A stretch of DNA of 64,000 bases from the NCBI GenBank assembly GCA_039621445.1, contig CP154956.1, positions 56,555,220-56,619,219 of the forward strand, written 5' to 3'. The position numbers and the translations under genes were made by a program. This document shows positions 32,256 to 42,829 of this stretch, in pieces; the first letter of the stretch is position 1, and every line of letters begins with the position of its first letter. Source of the DNA: Euglena gracilis. Lineage: Eukaryota; Euglenida; Euglenophyceae; Euglenales. Under the pieces are notes generated by a model, which was not told the DNA's origin, searched no databases, and saw nothing but the letters and a program-made list of their open reading frames with translations.

Positions 32256-32775
32256 AGTATGCCACTTTGGAGGTAGTCGGGAGGCAACATCCATGATGTT
32301 GCATCCCATCACGAGAAGGGCAGTACGCATCCTGAAATCGGTGACTTTCGAGTCCAAAAAAGTGGTCATTTTTGGCCATTTTGGGCCATTTTTGAACAAA
32401 AAAAAAATGCCTTTGGGTCCGAAAGTGGTCATTTTTGGGTGATTTTTATGTCCGAAAATGGTCATTTTTGAAAGGGAATTTTGTCAGGATTCTCTTGACC
32501 GTCACCTATTTTGGGAAGCATTTTGGGCAAAGGATGACGGCTTTTTTTTTGAAGCAAAAAAAACATGCTTTTTAAAAAAAATGTCATGGAGGGTTTGGGA
32601 GATAATTTTTGAACGGTTTTTTTTTTAACTCTGCAGCTTCGTAATCCGTGAAGGGTGCTGGCTTTCACATATTCCATCAATAGCATTTTTTTTTAGTATG
32701 AATTCCAATGTTTCTTTTGACAATTGGACCCCGAAAAGTGAACACAAACTTCCACACACTGACCCCCCACCGCAC

Positions 32776-33030
32776 CTGCTTAAGCCAATGGGAATAGCAA
32801 CACCAAAAGTCCGTCGAAACAGACCATGAAACAGACTGATTTCGCTTCTGAGAATGGGCAGGTGCCCCTTTTTCAAGTCCATGTACATTTCTCAAATGAT
32901 AGCTGATAGAAGTCGTGGACCTCTTCCATTCCAAAATTTGGCCACAAGGATCTCCGTTTGATTTGAGAACCATGCAAGTTGCTTTTGACCCATCCTTCTT
33001 GAAGTGATTCCAAACCCAGGATGACATATT
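32776..33030 (-). CDS. BED zinc-finger exon (hAT-type transposase or domesticated relative)
   Basis: The acceptor GTTTTTTTCAG precedes AAT-ATG; the ATG is at 33027. The exon reads SSWVWNHFKKDGSKATC, then DPCGQILEW and ISYHLRNVHG, the W-x-H-F, Cys pair and H-x4-H spacing of a BED DNA-binding finger. The frame runs to a GTGCGG donor at 32775. BED fingers are typical of hAT transposases and proteins derived from them. No catalytic domain or RNase H fold is seen nearby, so this is an isolated exon. The downstream part (SVSTDFWCCYSHW) is less convincing. Confidence 0.6.
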
Positions 33031-33059
33031 CTGAAAAAAACCTGTGTTGGAGCGGGCAA

Positions 33060-33350
33060 GCGATTAACCAAAAATCGATTAATTGCGATTAATTGACCCC
33101 CCCACAAAAGATCGATTCACTGGTGGGGTCACAAACAATTAACCAAACTTCGATTAACCAAACAACCTTGCTTTTTTTTTGGACATGCCAAGGCAAATTT
33201 TCAATGCTTTCAAACAGAAAATTGATGAAAAGCGACCAAAATTGCCACCTACATCAAAAAGCAGGTTGAAATGATGAATGAAAAGAAAGGCTGAAGTGAT
33301 GAAAGTTGATGCATTGTATGAGAATCGAAGGCTCGAATCGAAGGCTCGAT
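33060..33350. other. Short direct repeats (GATTAA, CGAAGGCTCGA); no gene
   Basis: A GATTAATTGCGATTAATTG run, repeated AACCAAACTTCGATTAACC and a CGAAGGCTCGAATCGAAGGC repeat near 33325-33350. Nothing else was found. Confidence 0.4.
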
Positions 33351-33624
33351 TCTCGGGTCACGGGCGGGTCACGGGGGGGGTCACGGGGGGTCACGGGGGT
33401 AGCACCCCCTTTAAGTGGGTTTTGACTGGGTTTGGGGTGATTTGGACAAAAAAAAATTTCAGGGGGGGGCTTAAATTTCCAGAAGAGGGGGGGGTAGTGC
33501 GGATAATTGCGTTTCCTACCGACCAGGTCGGGCCGACCCACACAGGTCGGTAAGCCATACGCACAGGTCGGGCCGACCATAGGTTGGGCCGACCAGGTCG
33601 GCAGGATGCGCAATTTGGTCATCC

Positions 33625-33750
33625 GCGATTTTCCGCACGGAGCCGCCCAAAGCACCCCCCCCTCCCCCTCCCGGTGAACGTTCACCGGTGAATTTCACCG
33701 GGGGTCCGCAGCCCCCCCCCCCGTACTGCCTAACCTCCCTAGCCTCTGTT
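33625..33750. repeat. Fragment of the GGTGAAGTTCACC TIR-element family
   Basis: CGGTGAACGTTCACCGG and the terminus GTACTGCCTAACCTCC match the right end of the element at 51762-52160. Confidence 0.6.
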
Positions 33751-34094
33751 GTACGCTGAATGACTCTTCCTTCCTCCCCCCCCTTAGTGGCCACCCTCTA
33801 GGCACTACGGGAACCCAAAGTGGACACTCTGGGCGGGGACACTTTGAGGGGGGGCGGGTTGGCCTTTGACGCCAAAGGCCCCAAAGGAAAATGGCTCGGT
33901 AAACCAAAATGTATCAAAAATTTTGGCCAATTTGGCTGATACAAACAATTGTTGTTCTGCGGGGCTGTCGGGATGTGGGTTCTGGCTGTGCTGTCAGGGG
34001 GGGCTGCACAGCTGGGGTGCTAAACTGCAGCAAGGGGGCCTTTTGACCGCCATGGGAGGTATCAAAACCCAACAGAAAAACAAGAGGGGTTTTA

Positions 34095-34385
34095 TTTTAG
34101 TAAACCCCCACTTATAAAACCCCGGGGTTTATAGGATCAGGTTTGGTTGGTCATTTGAAGGGGGGGCTTATAGGTAAAGGAATTGCTGGTGAAGATCCGA
34201 ACCCAAAAATGACCCCCGAAACCCTCCCCATAATTGGCCATTTTTGGCAAATTTGGTCGAAAATGGCATTTTTCATGATGGTGGGTCTCAAAAAGTTGCC
34301 AAAAATTAGTTTTGGGTGGTTTGCGGCCTGAGAAAATCGGACCCGGCGGCTTTAATTTTTCTTCCCCATGGGGGGGTTTGTAAGT
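34095..34385. repeat. Poly-C-ended block (TAAACCCCCACTTATAAAACC)
   Basis: It begins TAAACCCCC and ends GGGGGGTTTG, with CCCCGGGGTTTATA internally. The end structure resembles the TA-flanked families at 1.7, 53.5 and 55.3 kb, but the target duplication is not clean. No gene was found. Confidence 0.4.
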
Positions 34386-34644
34386 TAAGGTTTCATTGAT
34401 CGGCCGGAGGGGAGGTTTACAAGGGGGTGGTGCGGGGGGTCACGGGGAGCCACATAGGGGTCACGGGGGTGGCACCCCCGGGGGTTAAAAAATGGGGGGC
34501 ACCCTCCACTATCCTGCCATTTGGCAGAATAAAAATGATTTTGATTTTGCAAACAAAGGGCAGGGTGTGGCTGCCCGGTACCCTCACCCCCCAAAGTGTC
34601 CCCCGCAATTTGGTCATCCGCGATTTTCCGACCGGGGCCGCTTT

Positions 34645-34865
34645 CGGCGGTGAAGTTCACCGGTGAACTTCACCGTTTTGATGGTTGGGGGTGAAATTTT
34701 CATGGGTGAAATTTTGCTCCTTTCCTCTCAAAATGGTCATTTTGAGGTTGATGGTTCATGGAATTTTATCAAAATTTCCGAAAGCTTTGCCCAAAATGTC
34801 ATTTTTTGGCCATTTTTGGCCAAAAAGTGCTCTCTTGGTGAAACTTCACCGGTGAAGGGGGGTTG
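34645..34865 (+). repeat. GGTGAAGTTCACC element interior copy
   Basis: GTGAAGTTCACCGGTGAACTTC at the left and CTTCACCGGTGAAGG at the right bracket a body (ATGGTTCATGGAATTTTATC) shared with 51.9-52.09 and 61.56-61.74 kb in inverted orientation. Confidence 0.65.
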
Positions 34866-35326
34866 GCACACTCTCCGAGGGCCTCGCCACGCCATTTACA
34901 GTGTGGCTAACAATTACGGAAGACAAAAATTACGGCAAAAAATTACGAGAAAAAAATTTTGGCAAAATATTATTTTGGAAAAATAATTTTTGGCAAAATC
35001 TGGTCCCATGAAGGATTGACCTCTGGCACAGGTGAGCGACATTTTCCTCCTGGTTGCGTGTTCAACGTTTTTTTCTGTCCCCCAGTGACTGCAATCGCTC
35101 GAGGTGTTGTCGCACGTACCCGCCCAGCAACGCTTGCCAAAAAAAAACGTCCAAGATCGGTCAGGCATGGGCAAAATGTTCGCTGGCGAAAGCAGAATGG
35201 AGGCCGTTCGCTGCAAATTCTGATAGAGTTGTGCCCACTGATCAGGTGTCAGTGATTTCTAATGCAGAGCGATTTTTGCTGTGATTTTCCCCAGGTGCTT
35301 GATGCCGGTCGCCCGTTTTTCTATAC

Positions 35327-35439
35327 ACAAATTGTGGCTGAGCCCAGATTTCAGCCTGAAAACGTGTTCAGCCAGGGGCCCCCGAAGGGGGCCCCTGAAC
35401 ACGTTTTCAGGCTGAAATCTGGGCTCAGCCACAATTTGT
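35327..35439. repeat. Perfect 113-bp palindrome at the left of cassette B
   Basis: Arms of about 54 bp (ACAAATTGTGGCTGAGCCCA...CCAGGGGCCCCC) around a GAA centre. It sits just outside the left terminal inverted repeat, the same place as the hairpin of cassette C. Confidence 0.9.
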
Positions 35440-35545
35440 TTAAAAACGTTTTCAGAGCCCGCCAAATGCCTGCCCTGAAATTCGTGGTCATGATTCACGC
35501 AAGGGGTCAAAAACGCGAATTTGTGAAATTCGGACCCAAAAAACG

Positions 35546-35696
35546 ATGCCCTCACTGAAAACGTGCCTGAACACAGATGCCGTCACTGAAAACGTGTCAT
35601 TGCCACAAATGCCGTCACTGAAAACGTGTCCTTGCCACAGATGCCGTCACTGAAAACGTGTCATTGCCACAAATGCCGTCACTGAAAACGTGTCCC
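35546..35696 (+). repeat. Left 32-bp direct-repeat array of cassette B
   Basis: Five units with the core TCACTGAAAACGTGTC, alternating CATTGCCACAA and CTTGCCACAG joints. There are no spacers, so this is not CRISPR. It ends at the polypyrimidine tract before the gene. Confidence 0.9.
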
Positions 35697-35747
35697 CCCC
35701 CCCCCTTTTTTCTTTCTTTTTTTTCTTTTTCCCGCAGCCCTGCCAAT

Positions 35748-36440
35748 ATGGCTAAACGCACGGCAAACTTTGTGAATGGTCTTTTGCCACCTCCCCCTAG
35801 GACGGAACTGTTCCTGGCTGCTCTTGCGGTATACCAGCAAGATGCCAAGAAGCCGAAGGTTGACCCCCTTCATGGCACCTTGCTGGCACAGGGCAATACA
35901 AAGAAAAAGTCCGGCACCCTGGGTGCAGAGCTTGCTGCTGTTGCCAACTGTTTGGAGTTCGCCAAACTGTGTCAACATCGGCAAGCCTGTTATCCTGAGC
36001 TGGATGCTTTCTTTGTTGCCTGGACGGGATGGGAGCTGGAACCCAGCCTGTTGTTCGATGAGGCGAGCGTCATCGAACAATGTGTGGCTCAACGTGAGCA
36101 GCAGTCGGGAACTTTGTTCGTTTCAGGGAATCGTTCGGCAACCTCTTTTCAGACATACGTGAATGCCGTCGCTCGGGCATTCCGCAAAACAACCACCGAG
36201 GGAGTAGTGTTGCCTTCCTCAGAGCGCCAATTCCCCCAGTTCAACGAGATTTTTTCGCGTTCCCTGGAGCGCGAACGCGCGCGGAAGGCAGTGTCAACGG
36301 CGGTTCGGCCTCCAGCAGACGTGTTGCAGCCTGAAGTGTTGGACCAGTTGCTGAAGGGGGTGAACTGGTCCAACGCTTATGATTTGCGGCGGCCACCAAA
36401 GTATGGCTCTTTTTTGTGTAAAGCCTGTCGTGTGCCGTGA
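35748..36440 (+). CDS. Cassette B protein, tyrosine-recombinase-like N-terminal half
   Basis: The ATG at 35748 follows a strong acceptor (CTTTTTCCCGCAG). The 230-codon frame begins MAKRTANFVNG, then LLPPPPRTELFLAAL, sharing the P-P-x-x-E/L-F-x-x-x-L pattern with cassettes C and D. Residues from about 135 read SFQTYVNAVARAF, then RQFPQFNEIFSRSL and PEVLDQLLKG, a helical region like the core-binding (SAM-like) domain before the catalytic part of tyrosine recombinases. The catalytic G-Q-R-x-E segment is absent; the frame meets a possible donor (AAAGTATGG) just where it would begin and then stops. It may bind cassette ends without catalysis. Family assignment is inference. Confidence 0.5.
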   Translation: MAKRTANFVNGLLPPPPRTELFLAALAVYQQDAKKPKVDPLHGTLLAQGNTKKKSGTLGAELAAVANCLEFAKLCQHRQACYPELDAFFVAWTGWELEPSLLFDEASVIEQCVAQREQQSGTLFVSGNRSATSFQTYVNAVARAFRKTTTEGVVLPSSERQFPQFNEIFSRSLERERARKAVSTAVRPPADVLQPEVLDQLLKGVNWSNAYDLRRPPKYGSFLCKACRVP

Positions 36441-36595
36441 TTTTCGTCCCTTCCCTGTCCTTGTGCCAAGGCAACCAAGCCTTCTTGTTGTCGTGTTGTA
36501 GAGTGCCCCCGACCCGCCTCACCTGTTGAGGACCACCCGGCCTCTCAACCGCACTCCGATTTTTCATGACAGCGTTTTTTGCTTTTTACTCAGGG

Positions 36596-36750
36596 TTGCC
36601 ACAAATGCCCTCATTGAAAACGTGTCATTGCCACAAATGCCGTCACTGAAAACGTGTCCTTGCCACAGATGCCGTCACTGAAAACGTGTCATTGCCACAA
36701 ATGCCGTCACTGAAAACGTGTCATTGCCACAAATGCCGTCATTGAAAACG
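36596..36750 (+). repeat. Right 32-bp direct-repeat array of cassette B
   Basis: About six units of the same 32-bp sequence and orientation as the left array. Two carry CATTGAAAACG instead of CACTGAAAACG. Confidence 0.9.
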
Positions 36751-37119
36751 TGTTCATGACCACGAATTTCAGGGCAGGCATTTGGCGGGCTGAACACGTT
36801 TTTAAGGAGCTGGCTGAGTATATTCCATTGAAGAAACTGACATTCAATTGGGATGAGTATTGTGTTCTTTTGGGCACAAACCGGAAGTGGGCTGGAAGAC
36901 AACGTCGGAAACCGACGGAGTGAGAAAATTACGAGAAAAAAAATTATGGCAAAATTTGGGTATTTTGCCAAAATTTCTGTCTTCCGTAATTTTTAGCCGC
37001 ACTGTACCCCCCCCCACTTTGCCAGACCCCCTCGCCACACCACCGGCGATTTTCGCAATTTTTTGAAGGAAAATTTTGTTGGCGACCATGGTGCACCCCT
37101 CCCCCCCCTGGTCGCCGAC

Positions 37120-37800
37120 CCCCTCGCCACGCCATTTACCCCCCCCCTATTCGGACCCCCTCGCCACGGCGGACCAACCCCCCGAAGTTCACCGATGGGT
37201 TAGGCAGAGGGGGGGGGGTCCGGGACCCCCCCGGTGAACTTTCAAACGGTCAAAATGACCAAAGTCTACTGCCTGATCTCCTAGGTGCACGGGGGGGGGG
37301 GGCTGGGATCCCCCCTATTCACTTCCAAACTGAACTGGACATGTTGACTTTACGGGGGGGGGGGAGGGGGGGTTCGGTGTGCGCCCGTCATTCCGGTTTT
37401 CGGTTTTTTCCGGAAGTGAACAACAACCTCGGGTTCACTTCCGAAGTTAACTGAACAAGGGGGAGGGAGGGGAGGTCCGGGGTCCCGAAGTGGACAACCT
37501 AGCCTCCAACACCCTTTCGAGGCTTGGCAACAACCCCGCGGTGACTCCCTGCTTGCCAACTACACCCACCTTAACTCCTGGTGCTTGACAAGCTTGGCGT
37601 TCTCCCGCTGCTTGTTCCACCAGCAACGCCCCCCCTTGCCGAACTCCCGGAACGTCCGTCAACCCAGTGGTGTTCTCCCATCTGCATTTTTGCAAACTAC
37701 TGGTATTTCATGAGCAAGTGAAACTCCAAGTTGCAGACGACCCTGTTCTTGTTTGCCCACAACCGCATGGTGTCCGTTCAGAGTCTGACCCATCCCCATG
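37120..37800. other. Poly-C/G tracts and unassigned sequence
   Basis: Includes an empty copy of the mariner-like target (CGCCATTTACCCC) and a fragment ending CTACTGCCTGATCTCC related to the 51.76-kb element. No gene was recognised. Confidence 0.35.
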
Positions 37801-37844
37801 TGGGGTTGCTGCCTGGTTGTTGTAGTGTCCAGTAATATCGTGTC

Positions 37845-38095
37845 TCATGGTGGGCATTTTTTTTTAAAAAAAAAATTTTTAACAGAAGGCCAAAAAAAAC
37901 ATCAAAAAAACAAAAGGGAAATTTCGTTCAAAAAACTTGTTATGAAACACGCAAACCATGCTTCGAATCCCACTAAGTTCAAAAAGTGCCAAAAAATGGT
38001 CAAAAACAACTAGAAATGCAATTTATGACTCTTTTTTTGGTGGGATTTTATGACTCAATTTTGCATTTTTTTGTGGAAGGTATGCATTGTAGCGC
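37845..38095. repeat. Partial copy of the hAT-like MITE family
   Basis: CATGGTGGGCATTTTTTTTT, then TTGTTATGAAACACGCAAACC and TTCAAAAAGTGCC match the left half of 12943-13317. The right end is missing. Confidence 0.6.
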
Positions 38096-38469
38096 CATAG
38101 GCAACAGTTCGGCGGCCCTAAAATAACAAAATCCCTTGTGTCTGCAACTCCTTTTGTTTGTATGTCGCGCTAATTTGCCCCGGGGAACGCTTTTTGACAT
38201 CGACCGAGGGCGACCTTTGGGAGACAGGCACGGGGGGGGGGTCCGAGGGGGGGGTTGGAAGCTGTACAGGGGGGGAGGGGGGTCCCCAGAAAATCACAAC
38301 TGTACTGCCTACCCCCAAGACAGTTGCGACATTTTTCGTCCAATTGAGGTTGGCAATGATGGATTTTGCGAAATTCAGATGCATTTTGCGAAATATTTGT
38401 CTCTTGTAAAAAGAATGGTAGCCAATGTTTTCACTTTAAACACTTAGCAAAGGCAGGAAGCAGCTTCAA

Positions 38470-38870
38470 TCACTCCCCTTGGCACACCATGCGGAATTGA
38501 GCCAGGGTTGACGTTTTTTTTGATTTTTTTTAAAAAAAGAACAAAAAAACATGTTTTTTTTTAAGAAAAACACACACAAAAAACATGTTTTTTTTTGAAA
38601 AAGCAAAAGTTGACCTTTTTCCTTGTGAAATGGCCATTTTTTGAGGAAAAAGTTCAAGGTCATTTTTTTGGTCATCAAAAAGTGCCGTTTTTTTAGTTTA
38701 TCCAGACCCTTTATCCGAATGCTTTTGATGGCACGTGTGAAAGCCATCACCCTTTACGGACTACGATGCTGCAAAAATAAAAAAAGACCTTTTTTCTGAA
38801 AAAAACATTTCAAAAAAATTTCCCCCAAATCCTCCATGAGGTTTTTTTTTTGAAAAACAAACAAAAAAAT
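38470..38870. other. T/A-rich stretch, no gene recognised
   Basis: Repeated AAAACATGTTTTTTT palindromic pieces at 38545-38595. No coding signal was found. Confidence 0.4.
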
Positions 38871-39239
38871 TTCTTAGGGGGGTGCTGCTATACCAATTGG
38901 AATATTTCCCCCTTCCACGCAGGCCCAAACAAGGGGGGGGGATATTCCACCGGTTTTCCATTTCAGGGTCTTTTGACACCTGTGAAGCCCTCAAAAATGG
39001 CCACGAACCGCTCCCAGCGCAGGATTGGAGCTCAGCATGCAAAAGGGCAGAAGTATTATTGTATGCATTCGGCTGGGCCCCCCAATAGTTACTGCAAAGG
39101 AGGTTAGGCAGGGGTGTTGGTCAAGAAAATCCTAACAAAATTCCCTTTCAAAAAATGACCAACTTCACCACGATGCAACGTCATGGATGTTGCCTCCCGA
39201 CTACCTGCAAAGTAGCATACTTCGGCCCCGAGCGGATTT

Positions 39240-39365
39240 CCGGTGGTCGTCCTTGCGGTGGTCGGCCTGACCTGGTCGGCCCGACCAGGGAGGTCGGCCC
39301 GACCAGGGAGGTCGGCCCGACCATGGTCGGCCCGACCTTATCGACCTGTGGTGGTCGGCCCGACC
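39240..39365. repeat. GGTCGGCCCGACC palindrome cluster
   Basis: At least five GGTCGGCCCGACC units in tandem, each itself palindromic. Confidence 0.65.
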
Positions 39366-39403
39366 ACCATTTTTTTGCACTACCCCCCCCCCTTTCTGGA
39401 GAT

Positions 39404-40301
39404 TTAAGCCGGCGTTTGAGACGCCGGGCTCAGGACAGAACCGGCGTCCCCCCCCACGGGCTTTCCGGACGCCGGTTCTGTCCTAAAGCCCGGCGTTAGG
39501 AACGCCGGTTTTGTCCAAAGCCCGGCGTCCGTTTCATTCCTAAAAATGTCACCAAAAGTGCCCAAAAGTGGCCCTAAGGTGCTGGTATGAGTGTTTCAAC
39601 CATCAAGGACAATGAATTTTGCCATCTGGGGACCAGTGGGGTGGATATCCAAATTTGGTGAAAATCGGCCCAGATTTGGAAATAGAGTACCGTGCAGCGT
39701 GGAAAGATCTGATGAGCACCGCTGGTCGTCTGGTGAAAAGAGCTTTCGATCGAGGGGTAACTTGGTACCCTAACGTTGCACGCAGCCCGAGATACGCTCG
39801 CGATGGTCGGATCGGCCAGAATCTGAGTCGAAACTTGTGGCAATCTTCAGTGACTTTTGGTTTAAGATGCTGAATAAACCCTACAGAAACGTTTTTCCTC
39901 TTGAGGGCCGTTGTGAAATTAGGATTCCCCACTGACAGAAAATAAGAGCTCCAGGCGGTGTGGCTGAATTTGGTGGTGATCGCCAGTCGTCTGATGAAAA
40001 GAGCTTTCGATCGAGGGGTGATTTTATACCTGGACGATTGACACAGCCAGAAATACCCTCGCGATCGCCGGAATTTGGTGAAGTGCAAAGTGGTGTGACA
40101 TTGCAGATCAGTGGTCGGAGATTGGTCCTGGGAGTGTCCTTTGGCCGAAGGTTGGGGACGCCGGTTCTGTCCTGAGCCCGGCGTCTCTAAAACGCCGGCT
40201 TAAACAAGAGGTGGCGGACGCCGGTTCTGTCCAAAGCCCGGCGTTCCGGACGCCAGGACGCCGGGCTTTGGACAGAACCGGCGTCCGCCACCTCTTTTTT
40301 G
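39404..40301. mobile_element. Fold-back element copy 1 (TTAAGCCGGCG ends plus terminal hairpin)
   Basis: Inverted ends TTAAGCCGGCGTTT...GAGACGCC (39404) and GGCGTCTCTAAAACGCCGGC (to 40203), each followed inward by more GACGCCGGTTCTGTCC units in both orientations. A second hairpin (GAGGTGGCGGACGCCGG arms, about 40207-40301) is attached at the right. The body has two related direct repeats (GAAAAGAGCTTTCGATCGAG). It is almost identical to copy 2 at 44618. There is no gene. Hairpin plus TIR layout is like the recombinase cassettes read in reverse. Confidence 0.85.
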
Positions 40302-40309
40302 TAGTAAAG

Positions 40310-40560
40310 CTCCCCCCTGAAAAAAACTTTTGTCAAATCACCCCAACACCAGTCAGAACCCACTTAAATGGCTCCAGAACCCCCAATCGGGGGTGAATAT
40401 GCAAAAACTTGGGGGGGAAATGCCCATTTTGGGCCACTTTTGGCAAAAGAACACCTCCCCATCAGATTTTCAATATAATTGCAAAATTTTGTACAAAAAG
40501 GACTTAGCACTCAAGTATGTTGCCAACATAGAGGGGATTTGGTTATTTGAGGGGGGGTGC
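40310..40560 (+). repeat. Dispersed repeat (AATCGGGGGTGAATATGC family)
   Basis: Same repeat as 31.01 kb, extended by a segment (CACCTCCCCATCAGATTTTC) also present at 49.40 and 58.40 kb in inverted orientation. Confidence 0.65.
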
Positions 40561-40589
40561 GGGGGGGGCAGAGCCCCCCCCCCCCCGCC

Positions 40590-41035
40590 TCTGCCAAAGT
40601 GAGCCACAAAAACAACTTAGCCCCCAAGTATGTTGCCAACTCAGAAGGGATTTTGTTATATGAGGTTCAGATGGGGGTGGAGGGAGGAGTTTCCTGCCTC
40701 TCGTGATGCAGAATGCTTGCATTTCTAAAGGATTTTCATGTAGTCCCTGTTTCATCATTGGTTTTTTTTACCCCTCCGGACCCCCATCAAGGGCCCACCG
40801 ACCCCCACCGACCAAAGATTTCCATCTGAGGGTGTTTATTTTGGTGTAAGACACTTATTTGGACACATCCAGACCATTTCCGGGTGATTTAGGCCCGCCA
40901 CAGACCATTTTTATGACCACCGACTAGCCACCACTCGTTTGCATAGGATTTTCTTCATGGGGGGGACTTAAACATCGGCGGTACTGACCCGTTAGTACAT
41001 TAGAGTGGGTAGTCGGCCAACTACCCAATACCCCC
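40590..41035 (+). repeat. 440-bp dispersed repeat, uninterrupted copy
   Basis: CCAAAGTGAGCCACAAAAAC, then TTGCCAAC...GGGATTTTGTTATATGAGG, then GCTTGCATTTCTAAAGGATT, then GGTGTAAGACACTTATTTGG and a GACCCGTTAGTACATTAGAG end. This gives the empty site for cassette C (the junction TTTCTAAAGG at about 40722). Its middle resembles an inverted monomer of the 80-bp satellite. Confidence 0.8.
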
Positions 41036-41122
41036 CCAGTCTCGCCGACTACCACCCCCCCCCCTTTATTTGAGCACACCCACGGGCCAAAGGACCCCCC
41101 AAATGCTCAAATAAGGGGGGGG

Positions 41123-42782
41123 TCGCTGAGCTCTTATCTCTTTAGAGTAAGAGCGAAGCTTACCACCAGGGAAAAGTGGGGGGTCGGACCCCCCCCTCCC
41201 CCGGCCCCCCCCCCTCTGGGTAGACCGTGAAAACCGCGGATTATCACCATGACCCCAGCCCGGTTCCCGGAATTTTTTTTTCCAGTTGCGAGCGACTGGA
41301 TTCCTAGTTTCCGAATCACCTGGGTTTGACCCCCAACTCCCCGCCAGGCCCGAGTTATTCACGCGCGAAGGGGTCCAAACTGGGTAGGATTTACCCGCCC
41401 CCCCTGGATAAGCCCCCCCCCCCTTTGGACTCTGCCATTTCGGCCAAAAAAATGTCAATTTTCAAAATATCTCCAAAATGAAGCCAAAGCAAAGGAAATG
41501 TCCGGAGACCTAATTTGAAGCCCTTGGAACGCCCCATCCACCGGTATTTTGATTTCCCCGCAACTCCCCGCCCAGCCCGAGATACGGCCGTTTTTGGCGT
41601 AGATGGCCGTTTTGTACACTTTTCCCTCTGTTCGACTTAGCCGTTTTCGGGGGGGTGGGGGTCAAAAAATCGATGTTTTCAAAATTTCTCGAAAACGATG
41701 CAAAATCAAAGGAAATGTCCGTAGACCTAAATTGAAGCCCTTGGAACGCTCTATCTACTGGGATTTTGGTTTCCCCGCAACTCCCCGCCCAGCCCGAGAT
41801 ACGGGCGTTTTTTTTGGCCAATTTGGGCCATTTTTGGCCATTTTGTACACTTTTTCCACTGTTCGACTTAGCCGTTTTCGGCCAAAAAACTCGAAAAAAA
41901 TCGAAAAATTTTTTTTTGCCCGAAATGATGTTTTTTGGCCTCCCGGACCCAGAAAAACTGTTTTTGAGCCGAAAACGAGCGTTTTTCGATCCGCCAGCGC
42001 CCCGTTTTGGGCCGCCGACCCATTGACTTTGGGTCAAAATCGGGTCAAAAAAGTCGAAAAAAATCGAAAAAAATTTTTTTGCCCGAAATGATGTTTTTTG
42101 GCCTCCCGGACCCAGAAAAACTGTTTTTGAGCCGAAAACGAGCGTTTTTCGACCCGCCAGCGCCCCGTTTTGGGCCGCCGACCCATTGACTTTGGGTCAA
42201 AACCGGGTCAAAAAAGTCGAAAAAAATCGAAAAAATTTTTTTTGCCCGAAATGATGTTTTTTGGCCTCCCGGATCCAGAAAAACTGTTTTTGAGCCGAAA
42301 ACGAGCGTTTTTCGATCCGCCAGCGCCCCGTTTTGGGCCGCCGACCCATTGACTTTGGGTCAAAATCGGGTCAAAAAAGTCGAAAAAAATCGAAAAAATT
42401 TTTTTTGCCCGAAATGATGTTTTTTGGCCTCCCGGACCCAGAAAAACTGTTTTTGAGCCGAAAACGAGCGTTTTTCGACCCGCCCGCGCCCCGTTTTGGG
42501 CCGCCGACCCGTTGACTTTGGGTCAAAACCGGGTCAAAAAAGTCGAAAAAAATCGAAAAAATTTTTGCTGCCCGAAACGATGTTTTTTGGCCTCCCGGAC
42601 CCAGAAAAACTGTTTTTGAGCCGAAAACGAGCGTTTTTCGACCCACCGGCGCCCTGTTTCTGGCACAAAACCCATGCATTTCCGGCAAAAGAGCTCCATG
42701 GAGTGGGCCGGTGTGTATGGAGGGGTTCAATGAAGGGGTGGGTGCGCGCTTATCAAGAGCTCAGCACTATTCAAAACCTGGT
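41123..42782 (+). repeat. GTCGCTGAG repeat family, copy C (extra 163-bp unit)
   Basis: Near-identical to copy B through both halves, with point changes such as CAAAGCAAAGG for CAAATCAAAGG. It has one more 163-bp unit than B (42007, 42170, 42333, 42496). Both flanks carry CAAATAAGGGGGGG, so a long target duplication or insertion into a repeat of that sequence is possible. Confidence 0.85.
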
Positions 42783-42829
42783 CAAATAAGGGGGGGGTCA
42801 AAAATTCCTTTAGAAATAGGGCAAAAAAA

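Larger units (their letters stand above)
35441..36804. mobile_element. Recombinase cassette B (TIR - direct repeats - gene - direct repeats - TIR)
   Basis: Terminal inverted repeats of about 52 bp (35441-35493; 36754-36804) differ by one substitution and a 2-bp indel (AACGTTTTCAGAGCCC against AACGTGTTCAGCCC). Inside them are tandem direct repeats of a 32-bp unit (ATGCCGTCACTGAAAACG), five at 35546-35696 and about six at 36596-36750. The gene lies between. With the outer 113-bp palindrome this is the same layout as cassette C, although the repeat sequences are unrelated. The cassette interrupts an exon-like stretch of the surrounding mariner-like element. Confidence 0.7.
34899..37004. mobile_element. 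2.1-kb Tc1/mariner-like element with TA target duplication
   Basis: The ends CAGTGTGGCTAACAATTACG and the inverted CAGTGCGGCTAAAAATTACG match over about 27 bp. TA flanks both ends (34897-34898 and 37005-37006). The unoccupied target (CGCCATTTACCCCCCC) is present at 37128-37147 and 51604-51622. CAGTG ends with TA duplication fit the Tc1/mariner superfamily. Inside, fragments look exonic (acceptor TTTCTGTCCCCCAG near 35083; a C-terminal frame reading LAEYIPLKKLTFNWDEYC then TNRKWAGRQRRKPTE with stop at about 36923), but no DDE triad is recognised. A recombinase cassette is nested within. Confidence 0.75.

Noticed and set aside
31564-32442. 292-codon plus-strand open frame
   Set aside because: It is produced by the about 140-bp satellite with poly-G; the peptide repeats with the unit and has no domain.
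35546-36750. Possible CRISPR arrays (32-bp repeats)
   Set aside because: Repeats are tandem without spacers, occur on both sides of a gene and lie in eukaryotic DNA.
34899-37004. hAT assignment from the CAGTG end
   Set aside because: CAGTG can begin hAT ends, but the empty sites show a TA duplication and not 8 bp, favouring Tc1/mariner.
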